From Hydra vulgaris (taxonomy: Eukaryota > Cnidaria > Hydrozoa > Anthoathecata > Hydridae): DNA of 64,000 nucleotides. Positions 12,279 to 25,281 of the stretch are shown here, piece by piece. The stretch lies in contig NC_088928.1 of the NCBI RefSeq assembly GCF_038396675.1, positions 52,514,001 through 52,578,000 of the forward strand, given 5' to 3'. Numbering within the stretch: the first letter of the stretch is position 1; each line of letters begins with the position of its first letter. A program made the translations under genes and the position numbers. The notes under the pieces were generated by a model. It did not search any database. It worked only from the letters and a program-made list of their open reading frames with translations, and had not been told where the DNA came from.

Positions 12279-12959
12279 TGCATGTTCTGGAAAATACACG
12301 AATTTTGCGTTTTTATAAAAAGGTTATGTTTGACTGCATTTTTTTAGCCCAAATAATTTTTTTTTTTAATTTTATTTTCCCCGAGCGCTTTAATTTGTCT
12401 AAAATCAAACAAAGTTAACTTTTTTTTTAAATTACTAAAGTTTAGATATAAAATTTTGCTTTATAGTTGATGAACCATATTTTGGTATAAAATGGTGCTG
12501 CTCTCAATGAAGATAAAACATTAAATTCAGAAAACAACTTTTTCAAACAAGTTTTAAGTTATATGTTTAATTTCTAACCAGTCATATGTCTGCAAACATA
12601 TTAAAGGTCGAAAAAAATTAGTTATTTCAAGTTTAAAATCTGTTTTTTCCATTTTATATGAAAGTTTTTATTAATTTGAGTGTGAAGAACACACAAATTG
12701 ACATACGACCAGTTAGACTTTTAAAGTTAAACCTCTTAATGTTTATTTCAAAGTCTAAGCTCAAAATTTAAACATTACTGTGATATAAACCATCCCTATT
12801 TTATAATGCCATAAAGCTATTTTATTAAAATTCCGGTCTTTAAATTACCATAGATTAATGCAAACATGTAAAATAGCGGGCAGAATATAAATTTACCTAA
12901 CCAAATTTAGAATAAAAGTAAACAACAGGTTTATAATAAAATTAACTCAATTTTTTGTT
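12279..12959. other. AT-rich DNA without gene
   Basis: Only a loose inverted repeat is visible (AACCAGTCATATGTC near 12580 against GACATACGACCAGTT near 12705). No coding segment is supported. Confidence 0.45.
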
Positions 12960-13665
12960 ATGTCAGAGCTGTCAATTGCTGATCTTTTAACTTGCGGTTT
13001 CTCTAAAGTTGCAGTATATATAGCTTTAACTGAAAAACATAGAATCAAACATTTAGTAAATGAAAATTATAAAGTTTTTAGATCAAGAGTGCTAAATCAT
13101 CAATACAAAATTTATATTGAAAAAAATCCTACATTTCACTTTAGTTATGAACAAATAAAAAAAAAAAGGTCTGGTTATTGTTAAACATTTAAAAAACTTA
13201 GGGAAGACCAGGTCAAAATTGTCTTTGAAAGATATTTTGCTTACCTTTTCCAAAGAAAGATTTAATAATTTAGGAAGCTCAAAAATGCTTCATAGCCTTT
13301 TTAACTGTCAAGGATGCGTAGCTAACAAAAGATGAAAATTAGTGTTAGAAAAATTTCCTGTCAAATGTAAAAGGTTCAAATATAAAGCAGAAAAAAGAGG
13401 AATGTATAGGCAGAAAAAACTTTCATTCGCAACTCATAAAGCACTGAACAAACTAGATCAGGATTTTAATAAAACATTTTCCACCACATTCACAAAGGCT
13501 ATGAAAATCAATATACCTAATCCACAAAATAAAAAAAAGAAACTCAGATATGATGCAAATGAAATAAAAAATGATATTGAAAATCAATGGAAAGAAACCT
13601 CAACAGATAGGTATTTATATACAAAAGCTCAGCAGAGAAGTATTCATAAACACCTGAGTATTTAG
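12960..13665 (+). pseudogene. unrecognised coding segment, probable first part of the gene continued at 13900
   Basis: ATG at 12960 opens MSELSIADLLTCGFSKVAV. The frame breaks at an A-run near 13160, resumes as KHLKNLGKTRSKLSLKDILL, hits TGA at 13333, and runs on as LEKFPVKCKRFKYKAEKRGMY to a stop at 13665. The product is basic, with no domain I recognise. It lies on the same strand directly upstream of the exon at 13900 and may encode the DNA-binding N-terminus of that protein. The link is inferred from position only. Confidence 0.35.
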
Positions 13666-13733
13666 ATCTATACATACTAAATATTGTTTGCACATACTGT
13701 ATATACTACACAAGTGTGCGTGTGCTTGCTGCG

Positions 13734-13735
<2 letters not shown>

Positions 13736-13812
<77 letters not shown>
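13736..13812. repeat. (GA)n microsatellite
   Basis: About 38 GA units without interruption. It lies between the upstream coding segment and the exon at 13900. Confidence 0.98.
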
Positions 13813-13815
<3 letters not shown>

Positions 13816-14377
13816 TACTCTATCTCTATCTCTTACTTTGTTTTACATTTATAATATATGTATATAACACAAAGTATGATAAAAAATTAACTTTTTTAGG
13901 GCATTTGGTGTTCCTGTATCATTAAGCAATAGAGATAAGCTCCGCCTAACCCATAGTTTTGAAACACAAAAAAATGCGAAAAAAAGAAGAATATTAGAAC
14001 TATCAGCTATAAAAAATGTAAGTTAAGTACAAACAAATGAGTTGGTTAAAATAAGAATAGTATATCTTTAAAACAGATTTGAGTTAAGTCAATATTTATA
14101 ATTACAATGCGTCATTATGTTAAATTTAGGACTGGCATAAGTCATTAGTTCATCCAGTGACCCCTGGGTGAAGTATTATGTAGGGATTTTTCTACATAAA
14201 CCAAATAAAGAATCTAATAAAACCTAATAAATATCAAATAGAGGAAAGTTTAACTTACACCATTCTAGTTCTTACCAGGTCAAATGATCATTAATTATAA
14301 ATGATGTATGCATTTTTTATAATTTGGACAATATACACTAATTAAATGCAGATAGCCTTGGTATTATAATTTCAAGT

Positions 14378-14378
<1 letters not shown>

Positions 14379-14429
<51 letters not shown>

Positions 14430-14434
14430 CAAGT

Positions 14435-14479
<45 letters not shown>

Positions 14480-14486
14480 ATATATA

Positions 14487-14543
<57 letters not shown>
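14379..14543. repeat. (TA)n array with a duplicated AATTTCAAGTTG insert
   Basis: Two TA runs are separated by AATTTCAAGTTG, which also precedes the first run (14368), so flank and array were duplicated together. The array abuts the left end of the Tc1 element. Confidence 0.95.
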
Positions 14544-14800
14544 TACAGTATCGGACAAAACGAGTGCTACCAAATAATGCTAATTTAGTTTCTTTATATA
14601 AAAGTGCTGCATTTTTTCAAATTAGAGAAATAACTATGTAACTGTTTAGAGACAAAGTTCTTCAAGTTTTATTCATCTCAAAGCTCATTATTTGTACACG
14701 AAAATTAATAAATTAATCAAAAGTAATTAAAAAAAGTTGATTTCCTTCGGGACAAAACAAGTGCAACTCGACAAAATGTTGACCAAGCTGTATTTCGCTA

Positions 14801-15807
14801 TCAATATTTCGTGGCGAATCCTTTGTTGATGATCACAGATTTGCATCTTCGAGACATAGATTTGATCAGGTGATCAATGAAACTTTGTAGAATCGCTGCC
14901 CAGGTCTTTTGGATTTGTTCAAACGTTGATCCTTATTACGAACACCTTCACGATTAATTCTGCGGTTGACGATCTCCCACAGGTTCTCGATAGAATTGAG
15001 ATCCGGAAATTGAGGCGGCCAATCCATCACCGATAGGTGGTTGTCTTGAAACTACTGCTTGACTACTTTTGCAGTGTGTTTCGGATCGTAGTCTTGCTGA
15101 AAAATCCATTTTATTGGCATATTCCATTCAGCATGAGGTAACATAACATCTTTCAGGATATTTTTATACATAAAACGATCCATTATTCCATCGTTTCGAT
15201 GTATTGGACCTAGACCGTTAGCAAAAAAACACCCCCAGACCATTGCATTGTCTCCACCATGCTTCACGGTCTTATGGCAGTAACGTAAATCGAGGCGTTT
15301 TCCGGCCAGTCGACGTACACGGCAAATGCCATTGCTCCCAATGATGTTGAACTTCGATTCATCACTGAACAGGACAGTTCGCCATTTCTGCACATTCCAG
15401 TCAATATGAGATGCAGCAAACAGGAGTCTTTTTTACTGGTTTTTTAGTGAAATCAGCGGTTTCTTTGCAGGGCGTCGAGAAAACAATCCGGCTTCAACAG
15501 CACGTCGTCTGATTGTTCGGTCCGATGCAGGCAGCTCTAACTGCTTTTGTATCTCGACTGATGATATCCAGGGATCCTTCTTGACGGATCTGACAATCAT
15601 AGAATCCTCTCTAGAAGTGGTGGAACACGGTCTTCCACCTTTGTTATCTGCTGCCAACTTCCCCGTAGAACGATATTTGGAACATAATCTTGATACGGTC
15701 CATTTTTTCACGCGATATTAATCACAAATACATTTGTGACATTCCACTTTCGTAGTCGCCCATAATTTTCTTTCTTAGTTCCAATCCAAGACTGTCGCGA
15801 GCCATTT
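14801..15807 (-). pseudogene. Tc1 (DD34E) transposase, broken
   Basis: ATG at 15807 opens MARDSLGLELRKKIMGDYES, the usual Tc1 N-terminus. The paired helix-turn-helix part follows (WTVSRLCSKYRSTGKL, GRPCSTTSRED, TIRRRAVEAGLFSRRPAKK). The catalytic part has LFSDESKFNIIG (first Asp), FQQDYDPKHTA (second Asp) and SIENLWE (Glu); 34 positions separate second Asp and Glu. Lesions: an early stop near 15730 in the N-terminal part, TAA after LKNQ near 15435, TAG replacing the expected Trp after VVKQ near 15052, and a one-base shift near 14925. The final frame ends INKGFATKY with TGA at 14801. Length fits an intact Tc1 transposase of about 335 codons. Confidence 0.9.
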
Positions 15808-16117
15808 TTGCACTTGAAGTCATAAAAATAATAAAAATAAATAATCACGATTCTCAAGGCTTACCGTGTTACATTTACCTTGTGATGATACAATAATGCT
15901 CTGTGGAACACAACGGATGTGGACTGTATTGATGTAATGAAACACTTGTTGAATTTCACTTCTTCCATTAATGTTTTTTAATAAAACACTTTGATAAAAC
16001 TCACTTTGATAAACTGTCTTGATAATACTGACTGATTGACTTTCATATACTGACTGAATTACATGTCAATTTACATGTCTCATATAGTAAAATGAACCTG
16101 TGTGAACCTGTTCTGGA

Positions 16118-16276
16118 AGATTCTAGATGCTTCTTTTCGATGCTTCTGGAAGCTTCTGGATGCGTCTGGATGCTTCTGAATGTTTCTGAATATTTCTGGA
16201 TGCTACTGGATGCTTCCAGATGCTTCTTCTGGAAACTTCTGGAAGCTTCTGCATGCTTCTGGAAACGTCTGGATAC
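16118..16276 (+). repeat. minisatellite of CTTCTGGATG units inside the Tc1 element
   Basis: Units of about 12 bp (TGGATGCTTCTG, TGGAAGCTTCTG) repeat about a dozen times in the non-coding right part of the Tc1 element. The open frame crossing it is repeat-made and not a gene. Confidence 0.85.
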
Positions 16277-16567
16277 TTTCTTTAATTATTAAAAAACTTC
16301 TGTGACGTTGACACGGACCAGATTTAAGAAAATAAAAAAAACCAAAAAAGTTGCACTTGTTTTGTCCGCTGCAAAATGGCACTTGTCAACGAAATTCTGC
16401 CTGTGTGCTGTCACTTGTCAGCTGATTGCTCATGTCATGGCATGCTATGACTCCAGACTCCTGAACTGTTTACTGTGGTAGTATAGTTCGTTTCGTTTTT
16501 AAGACATGTAAAATTAGGAACACTTTTTATCATTGTTCGATGTTGGTTGCAAATGTTTTGTCCAATA

Positions 16568-16700
<133 letters not shown>

Positions 16701-17980
16701 TTAGGTTGCTGCAAAAATAATCTCGTTTTTCAACCGTTAACTTTGAACAAACATAACTCAGTATAGAATAAACTTTATTAATCGAAATAAGAACCATTAC
16801 AATCAACACATTTTTGCCAACGAGAAACAAGTTTATTTATGCCGGTAGCGTAAAATTCCGAAGTCCTAGAAGCGATGAAGTCATCAAAGGTCGTTTTGAC
16901 ATCGTCTCTGCTTTTGAAGCATTTCTCGTGGAGGAAGTTGTCGAGATGCTTGAAAAAGTGGTAGTCGGTGGGCGAGAGGTCCGGTGAGTATGGTGGATGA
17001 GGCAGAGTTTCGTAGCCCAATGCGTTCAACTTCTGCATGGTCGGTTGTGCGACGTGCGGCCGGGCGTTGTCGTGGAGGAGAATTGGTCCCTTCATATTGA
17101 CCAATCTCGGGCACATACATCGGAGCTTTTGATGCATTTCGTCTATTTGCTGGCAGTACTTCTCTGCCGTAATCGTCTCGCCAGGATTCAGGAAGCTGTG
17201 ATGAATGAGACCGGCTGCAGACCACCAAACAGTCACCATAACCTTCTTTTGGTGGAGATTCGGCTTCGGGAAGTGCTGTGGGGCCTCATCGCGGTCCAAC
17301 CACTGCGCGGAACGTCGTCGGTTGTCGTAGAGGATCCATTTCTCATCACACGTCACGATCCGGTCGAGAAACGGATCGTTTTTGTTGCGCAGAAGAAAAG
17401 CAGACGATACCTCAAAACGATGATTTTTTTGATTTTCGTTCAGTTCGTGCGGCACCCATTTGCTAAGCTTTTTTGACTTTCCTATTTGCTTCAAGTGGCG
17501 ATCAACTGTTGAGTTATGAACGTTGAGTTCTTCCGCAACCTCTCGTATGGTTTTGCGCGGGTCGGCTTCGATTAAGGCTCTCAATTGATCGTCATCAATC
17601 TCAGACGGGCGTCCGCGACCCTCTTCATTTTCAAGGCTCTCCTCACCGCTGCGGAATTTTTTGAACCACCACTGTGCCATACGTTCGTTAGTGGTTTCTG
17701 GGCCAAATGCAGTGTTGATATCGCGAGCTGTCTCGGCAGCTTTTCGGCCCATCTTTAACTGGAACAGAAAAATCGTGCAAATTTGTCTCTTGTCCATGAT
17801 AGATTTGACGTCCTGTAAAAAATGACTAAATTATTATAAAACAAAACCAATACGATAACTAGATCAAGCGAAAAACGCGCTTTTAAATAACATATAGCAT
17901 GACATCTGCCAATAATAAATTTATTCAAAAATTCATCCAAAAATATAAAATATGAAAAACGAGATTATTTTTGCAGCAAC

Positions 17981-17984
<4 letters not shown>
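16701..17984 (-). mobile_element. complete Hsmar1-like mariner element
   Basis: A 1284-bp element with 32-bp perfect terminal inverted repeats starting TTAGGTTGCTGCAAAAATAA, flanked by TA on both sides. Tip sequence and total length closely resemble human Hsmar1 (cecropia-group mariner). It carries one uninterrupted transposase gene on the minus strand. Base composition inside is clearly richer in G and C than the surrounding DNA. Perfect tips and an open frame suggest a recent insertion that may still be mobile. Confidence 0.95.
16778..17797 (-). CDS. mariner transposase, intact
   Basis: 339 codons, ATG to TAA, no break. It cuts and pastes the element at TA sites in the nucleus. Residues 1-110 form the paired helix-turn-helix DNA-binding region ([42 protein letters not shown], linker GRGRPS). 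WVPHEL at 114-119 is the mariner signature. The catalytic triad is D151 (VTCDEKW), D243 (LLHDNARPH) and D278 ([13 protein letters not shown]), with 34 residues between the last two, i.e. D,D34D. Length and sequence are those of the cecropia/Hsmar1 group. The start is the first ATG after the left UTR and the downstream end keeps the family C-terminus ([10 protein letters not shown]). It is the only transposase here with all catalytic residues and no lesion. Confidence 0.96.
   Translation of the reverse strand: MDKRQICTIFLFQLKMGRKAAETARDINTAFGPETTNERMAQWWFKKFRSGEESLENEEGRGRPSEIDDDQLRALIEADPRKTIREVAEELNVHNSTVDRHLKQIGKSKKLSKWVPHELNENQKNHRFEVSSAFLLRNKNDPFLDRIVTCDEKWILYDNRRRSAQWLDRDEAPQHFPKPNLHQKKVMVTVWWSAAGLIHHSFLNPGETITAEKYCQQIDEMHQKLRCMCPRLVNMKGPILLHDNARPHVAQPTMQKLNALGYETLPHPPYSPDLSPTDYHFFKHLDNFLHEKCFKSRDDVKTTFDDFIASRTSEFYATGINKLVSRWQKCVDCNGSYFD

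Positions 17985-18074
<90 letters not shown>
17985..18074. repeat. (TA)n array, right flank of the mariner
   Basis: Uninterrupted TA apart from one TACATA variant. With 16571-16700 it shows the mariner landed inside a TA array in the large intron of the surrounding gene. Confidence 0.97.
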
Positions 18075-18076
<2 letters not shown>

Positions 18077-20772
18077 TACACACATACTTTAAAACTCTAT
18101 TCACTTCTAGAAGGAACCAAATTTGTTTTAAGTACAGAGAAGTACTAGCCATTCCTTATGTAGTTATGTTATATACCTTCTAGCATACTACAGAGAAGGA
18201 TTAAGGATTGAAAGGTGCATATAGTGAGGCTTATACAAAGTTTTTTTTTTCTACCACTAATTTAGGGAGAGAGAAAAAGCAAAAAACTCGGTTCTATTGA
18301 GAAATATTCTTGGAAACAAGCTGAGTGTTTGGATGAAATGTCATCCTACCCTAATGGTTTTAAAATAAACTTTTCTGAACTAGCACGTAAATTTTCTGTG
18401 CAAACAAAAAAGGTAATAGTTTTAAATGTCTGCGATATAGTATATTTACAAAAATAATAAACTAATAATAAATGTATCATGCTAATAAATTAATTTTACC
18501 ATTTTAACAGTAATAAGTACCAATAAAAAACAAGAATTTTAAACAAAATAATTTTTAGGTATTACACCCGCAAACGGAGGCCAAGTACTGAAAAGACTTT
18601 TAGAATCTATGAACTGTGATCTAAAAAGACTAAATTTAAAAAGAAAAATGTCAGATAATACATACTTTGATGGCACTAATATTAATAATATACAGTATAG
18701 AAGAAAAAAACGGAGGTATTTATTACCTTTCCTTCACTTATCATTAATAAGTTAAACTTTTCAAATTTTATTAATCATTTATGTTTAAACTCATTTATAG
18801 GTTAAACATGCCATACATCAGAGATATATCTTTGCCATGCGAGCCAACTAATAAAAAAATAAAGCAGCAACTCAAAAAATAAATAGACGATGGAACATAT
18901 AATTCAGGGGAAAAGATTGTACCACCAAGATATGAAAAAGTATTTATATTATCTGAAAATCAAACAATTACAAAAAAAGAGGTTCATATTGAAAGCAGAA
19001 AAATTTCCTTGAAAGATATAAGACTAAATATGTTCAAAGACCATGAGATTTTTATGAAAGTTCAAAACGATAATGAACTAGAAGCACTTTCTCAAAGGCA
19101 AATTGTTGATGCTCTTAATAATATTAAGGAATATAATGATGAATATGACACCTTAACTAAAAAAGAGCTGATAAATATACTTAAAACTTATGAAATAACA
19201 AGGAATTTAATGTTTTGGCATGATTGCTCCAGTAATCTCATTCACTTTCTTGTTACCGTTAGCGTAATGTATGATACAGCCATATTTTTAAGTAGCTTTG
19301 AATATAAACAAAAGTATGGAGAGGATATAAATGTTCAATCAGAGGTCGAAAAGCCTTATTTATACATACTTGGTAGATGTCCTTCCAATGACCAGCAACT
19401 TTTGTATAGCGATGACAGGATTAATGACATTTTGCAATTGAGCAATCCCTTAGAATTCAAGGGAACACCTATTTTAGATGTTGCACGAATATTCAAAGGT
19501 GTCAATCCAGCAGCACAACTGGAAGCTGGTCATCGGAAGAGTGGTAATTATTTTTGTTGGGCATGCAACATGTATGCAGATCTTTCTAATAATATATCTA
19601 TATCACTAAGCTTTCCATACACTTCCTTACAAAATCGTATAGACCATATAAATGCAAGTAACACCTCACAGCTGGCAGTAAACCAAGGAAAAACCAAATT
19701 ATATTCATTTCTAAAAAAAGATCAGATTGAACAAGGGCTTTATGAAAGAAATAATCAATTTCCATTAAATACATCTGTCAAAAAATTAAAGGAGCTATTG
19801 GCAAATGAAATGCATGGAGTGCAAGGATTGCCTGCCCTTCTTTTTAAAAAACCAGGTTTTTCTTTAATGCAACTAAAACTTTTACACTATGAAATTTTAA
19901 ATAATGAACCAATGCATGATATTTCAAACCATATTAAAAATATATTTGATGAATTGCCATATTTAATAGAAAAAAAAGATAAAAAAATTGTAGAAAATAT
20001 AATTAAAAGCTCTTTCAATGGTATTGAAGCAAAAAATGCTGCCAACTATCGAAAAAGTTTATTAATAGTTAATAACTGGTTCCTCGAACATTACAAGGTT
20101 GGTCACTTTGTTTTTAAATTTCTGTATTTCTAACTCTGTGCAAAATACAAAACATCCTTTATATGCCAGAAAAATCTAGATCAACACACAGTATTCTTCG
20201 TTTAATAAATACCACATTTGTACATGCAATAATTATAAAAGAACATTTAGAAGCAAATTTAAAAAATTGCAAGCAAAAATTCTTTGGTGCATACTATCAC
20301 TCAATCACATCCCATGCTCCACTACAGTATAGATTGTTTGCAGGTTGTACGTCTAATGTGGAAAAGAAGAAGCAATGTTTCAAAATTTGAAAGTGTCTAC
20401 AAAAACATCTTCTAATCATCATTCAGATGTTATTTTTAATGCAATAATCCGCAACCAAGCAAAAAAATATTTAAATGAAGGAAAAAAGTTATGTGATGGC
20501 GTTTCAATACTTCACAAATTCTACCAACCATTACATAGTCTATTTAATGACACAAAAATATCATTTACTTGGATTGAAAAGAATAGCAATGAATATCAAA
20601 AACTTTTAGAAAAATCAGCTGACTATTTTGTAGAAGGCATTAATGTATGGTGGAAAGAAGTCGAAGATGGAGTAGTATTCTTTGATATAAACTACCCCAA
20701 TAGTTCGAAAAAAATATTTTCCCATTTTTGTTCCTCCTCAATGCAACAACAGTCAGAGTACTTAGAAAAATG

Positions 20773-21239
<467 letters not shown>

Positions 21240-21720
21240 GTTTGAGAACTTACATTAACGGCGTTGAGTAGGGGAAAGACTATGTTGATAAATACGCTAG
21301 CAATGTCAAAAGTTTGTTTTTTTGCAGACGTGCTACCCATTCCCGAATGGGTAATAGAACGTCTGCACAGAGCCAATTAAAAACTTATAAAATTTACGAA
21401 CCAAAACCAAAGCTAGAGCTTTTTAAAACAGAACAATTTTCCAAAACACTGGGACAACAAAACGTCTCAGTACTACAAAACAACAATTGAAATATTAGGC
21501 AAAAACGGGTCCCTGTTTAACATCCCCCTAAAATCAAAAAAAAGTTTTTACTTAGAAGTGGCAAAATACAAAAAGACAGTCGTGCCAGCAGAACTTTTCT
21601 GGAACAGTTCAACAAAAACAACAATGCCGTGGACCCAAATTTTGAAAAAAAACATTACTTCCCACGCATGCGGACCGACACAAAATATCCTCTTTCGTTT
21701 TCTACACAAAATTATTTATA
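21240..21720. pseudogene. rearranged 3' piece of a Tx1-like LINE
   Basis: On the minus strand 21250-21285 repeats the end of the LINE at 12240-12276 (CTACTCAACGCCGTTAATG). From 21380 the plus strand reads a segment with ILGKNGSLFNIPLKSKKSFY, VVPAELFWNSSTKT and GPTQNILFRFLHKIIYKLG, which resembles the region downstream of a LINE reverse transcriptase. The two parts are therefore in opposite orientation. An imperfect hairpin (GCAGACGT...ACGTCTGC, 21326-21368) lies exactly between them. Confidence 0.55.
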
Positions 21721-21959
21721 AATTAGGTAAGAATTAGAATAATGACAGGAGCAAGTAGAAGACTGTAGTCTTATCATTAAGCCCCCATTCATTTTCAATT
21801 TTGCAATAAGTTTCACGTGAGATTAGCGTGACATTAAAAATTCTTAAGTAGAAATAAACCAATGATATAATCATCCATAAGTAATATTCGTAAGTAGAAA
21901 TAAACCATAGTATAATCATTGTTTGTAGTCATCCAAAAGAGATAAATTCGTTTTAGTTA

Positions 21960-22743
21960 GTTATTATTGATTTGATCTTTAAAAATAGGAGAGTATGTTG
22001 AAGTCACTTAAATTAAATAGGTGCTGTTTGACTGCTGCTTTGAAGAGATCTGATGTCTTCATGTTTTTTATTACTTCTTTAAGGATCGAATTCCATAGCC
22101 GCGGTCCTCGAGATGAGATAGAGAAGTCAGTTATTTTAAGTAAAGTCTACGGAATTTTAAAGTTTTGAAAAGAGTACTTCGTTGGTTATTTGTGATCAAT
22201 GGTGGAAAATTAATTTTCAAAGCACTTTGGTAGCAAGTTGTTTTGCGATTGAAACATAAATAATAAATTTTGGAGGAGGTTCCATTCATAAATATTAAGA
22301 GCTACGATTTCTCTGAATAATGGTTTGGCATGGGTATATCTATTAGCATTGCATACTATTCGACACACTTGCTTTTGTTTAACGTATATTTTCTTTAGTA
22401 CTGAAGAGTGTGTGCTTGCCCAAACGATATTACAATAGTTTATATAACTGTAAATGAACGAATAATATATATCTTTTAAGCAAGTTTAACTTAGAAGGTG
22501 TTTTATTTTATGCCTGATGCCAATTGACTTAGAGATTTTGTTTTCAATGTGCAAAATATGATTTTTCCAACTAAGATTTTCTTGAAAAATTATTCTCAGG
22601 AGTTTCAAAGAATGGTCTCTTTCTATATTAATGTTGTTGATCATTATGCACGTTTTATTTGTAAAAAAGCGCGTAAGCTGTTTTAATTCGTTTTGTTGTA
22701 GAACGCGCTCATTGTGTAAAATGTTATGCTTAGTGTATTGCAA
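21960..22743 (-). pseudogene. CR1/jockey-like LINE, 3' end of reverse transcriptase gene
   Basis: The minus strand reads INIERDHSLKLLRIIFQENL, SWKNHILHIENKISKSIGI, YSFIYSYINYCNIVWASTH, RIVCNANRYTHAKPLFREI, ISSRGPRLWNSILKE and FKAAVKQHLF. These are the thumb and C-terminal words of a non-LTR reverse transcriptase. Stops occur after FEN, DHK and NFKIP (22230-22150). The 5' part of the gene is missing. The upstream-most piece is duplicated at 10140-10285. Confidence 0.85.
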
Positions 22744-22974
22744 AATTTATTAGAAAACAAAAATGCTCATATTTTCAATTTTTGCAGTAGAAATGTCATG
22801 ACTGCGACTATATGGAATGACCCATAAGCATTTTTAACTCTAAAGCTCAAAAACTTTTAAGCTATTTAAGTTGCAACTTAAAAGTGAATATAACTTGTGT
22901 CAACAGTGATAAATTAAATGAATTCACAAAAGGATATAAAAAAGATGGAGAATTGCATAAAATAATAACACTGT

Positions 22975-24640
22975 ATTTGAAAAAAAGCTTAAGGATTGCT
23001 TAAATGAGAATTATATTGCTGTAGACAAAGAAGCGCTACTATCACTACAACTGCCCCCAGTTACTTCCAGTTCCAAGGGAAGGCCAAAAGTGCAATTTGA
23101 AAATGCTGACACAAAAGTCAAGCATAGAAGAAGTCTGTAACTAGCAGAGTCAAGAACTGCTATTCATCTTTTAAGGCAAGAAGAAAAAAGATGCACAACT
23201 TCTAGGTCAAATGCTCAATCGCTATTGGGTCCAACATTTATCCAACTTACAATTCTCTAAGACATGAAAAAAAAAACTGTATGCCACCAGAAACAAAATG
23301 ATAGTGTTCGACTATTCGGCTGAAGTAAGTCTTCAAGCGCTTTTAGATAATACAGCCTTTTGTTTGTGCCTGTTGCAAAAAGAAATAATTCATTCATTCG
23401 ATTTACCATCTCTTAAAAAGCTTATATTGCAACACAAAATCCGACTTGATGGTACTACTGGGCAGTCCATATACAAGCAGACTACAAATGATGGTGAAAG
23501 ACACCTTAATGTGAACAAAGTCTAATTCTCACATGCCTTGTTCCACTTGAGCTATCTTGTCTTGTTGATGACTTGTAATTTGGTACAACCATAAGCCATC
23601 TTCAACATTGAACTGTCGTCCACTGCGTTTTAAGATTATTAAAGAAACAACAGATTTATCAATAGAAGAAGAGTCTTTTATTAAAAATGCAAATCTTGAA
23701 CCAAATTAATGGAATAGCCATCAGTATATTGCATATCATTGAAATAACCATGGTAGATGGTAAAGTGGCAACAGCCTTATCAGTTAAGACCAAAGAATCA
23801 CAGTTCTGCTCACTCTGTGGTAGCACCTCAAAAGAGACGAACAATATTGAAAAAATGGTAGCAAAAAATTAAAATGCAAACTACTCTGGTCTACAGTATG
23901 GCTTGTCATCATTAAATGCATAGATTAGAGCAATGGAGTGCTGTCTTCACCTTCCTTAAAAATTGGATAACCAAAAGTGCGCTTAGCACGAAAGAAAAAT
24001 TATGTGACGACAAAAAAAAAAAAGAATCCAAGGTGCCTTTAAAAATTGTCTTGGATTATTTATTGATGTGCCCAGATCTGGTGGTTCTGAGACATCCAAT
24101 GATGCATATACACCTCGTCGTTTTTTCCAATCTGAAGTTATTGCGGCTGGAATTTTAAAGCTGGATGTACTACTGCCTGAAAAAGTTGCATGTCGACTTG
24201 GCCACATTGTCATCAGCTCTGCTAAATTATGCAGATGCATTTCAAAAGTTCTGCCTTGAGGTAAGTTTATTTGTTAATATTGTTTCTATACTGAGCTGTG
24301 GCTAACTAAGCTTTTGTAATTACATGATTGATTGCCTCTTTTAGGTGGCTCATTTGTTTGTACAGAACTACCCATGGTAATACATGCCACAAAGTTTGCA
24401 CAAGATTTTATTACACGGATATAAGGTTATGAGGAGAATGGTCTTGGCTATTGGCATACTCTCTGAAGAGGCATAGGAAGCACGAAACAAGAATTTCCGT
24501 GAAAACTGCACACGCAAATGCAGTCGTTCGAAAACTATGATGTATTATGCCGACTTTTGAGCTCATCAGACCCAATAATCAGCAGCATGAGAAGGTCAAA
24601 TTCTCCAATTTCAAAATCTTAACTCCCAGAAGGAGTTTGT
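22975..24640 (+). pseudogene. RAG1/Transib-like transposase relic
   Basis: The order of motifs matches a RAG1/Transib-type core as I remember it. GRPKVQFENADTKVKHRR lies in the N-terminal region. KIRLDGTTGQSIYKQ (23440) carries the first Asp region. PSSTLNCRPLRFKIIKETT follows. MVDGKVATALSVKTKESQFC then leads into a zinc-like CSLCGSTSKETNN (about 23810). SGGSETSNDAYTPRRFF (24075) resembles the conserved NGN.AR.F region. A GTAAGT...AG intron lies at 24261-24343. GILSEEA, EARNKNFREN and RKCSRS (about 24460-24520) match the region of the catalytic Glu, and LCRLLSSSDPIISSMRR ends it. Stops (YPW stop, SEEA stop E) and several shifts make it dead. No CACWGTG-type tips were found. Confidence 0.6.
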
Positions 24641-24829
24641 GATTTGCTTTAGGCTCCAACTATCGACTCACCAAATATATGATTTTTTATTTTATGCACG
24701 TATGTATGATTTATAAATTGTTAATGCGTTTCAAATCGTCAATGTTTTATTGCAATATTTTTTGTTTTTATTATTAATGACCTAAATCTTTACCTAAAAT
24801 TAATTACCTAAATAGTAACTAAGGAAAGT

Positions 24830-25281
24830 ATCTGGTTGTTAAACAATTTAGGTATTCATAGCAACCAAATTTGAAAAAATATGACTTCCATATAAAGTAT
24901 AACCTCGTATTGGTACTCATGCCAAATTTAGTAAACATAGCACTTGTAAAAAAATCTGCAACTATCAAAATAGGTTGTTTCTATGTAAATTAGGTATCCA
25001 TAAAACAAGGTAACCATAGTAGCAAAATGATAAATATCCCCCTCATAAGAAGAGCAAATCTCATATTAATGTACAAACTAATTATAATGTATATAACACA
25101 CATAAAACATCTGCAACTACCAAAAATGGGTTGTTGCTAAGCAAAATTAGGTATTCATAGCAACCAGATATAAAAATATCACTTTCATAAGAAGCGCAGA
25201 CCTCATATTAGTATTCTTGCCAAATTTAGTGAATAAAGGCCTAATATTTAATTGTTCTTGCCAAATTTAGTAAATAAAGAC

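Noticed and set aside
16997-17476. 159-codon plus-strand open frame inside the mariner
   Set aside because: It is the antisense shadow of the intact transposase gene on the minus strand.
22486-22760. CACWGTG-type tip of the RAG1/Transib-like relic in CATTGTG at 22709
   Set aside because: That CATTGTG lies within the LINE sequence shared with 10199, so it belongs to the LINE and not to the Transib-like relic.
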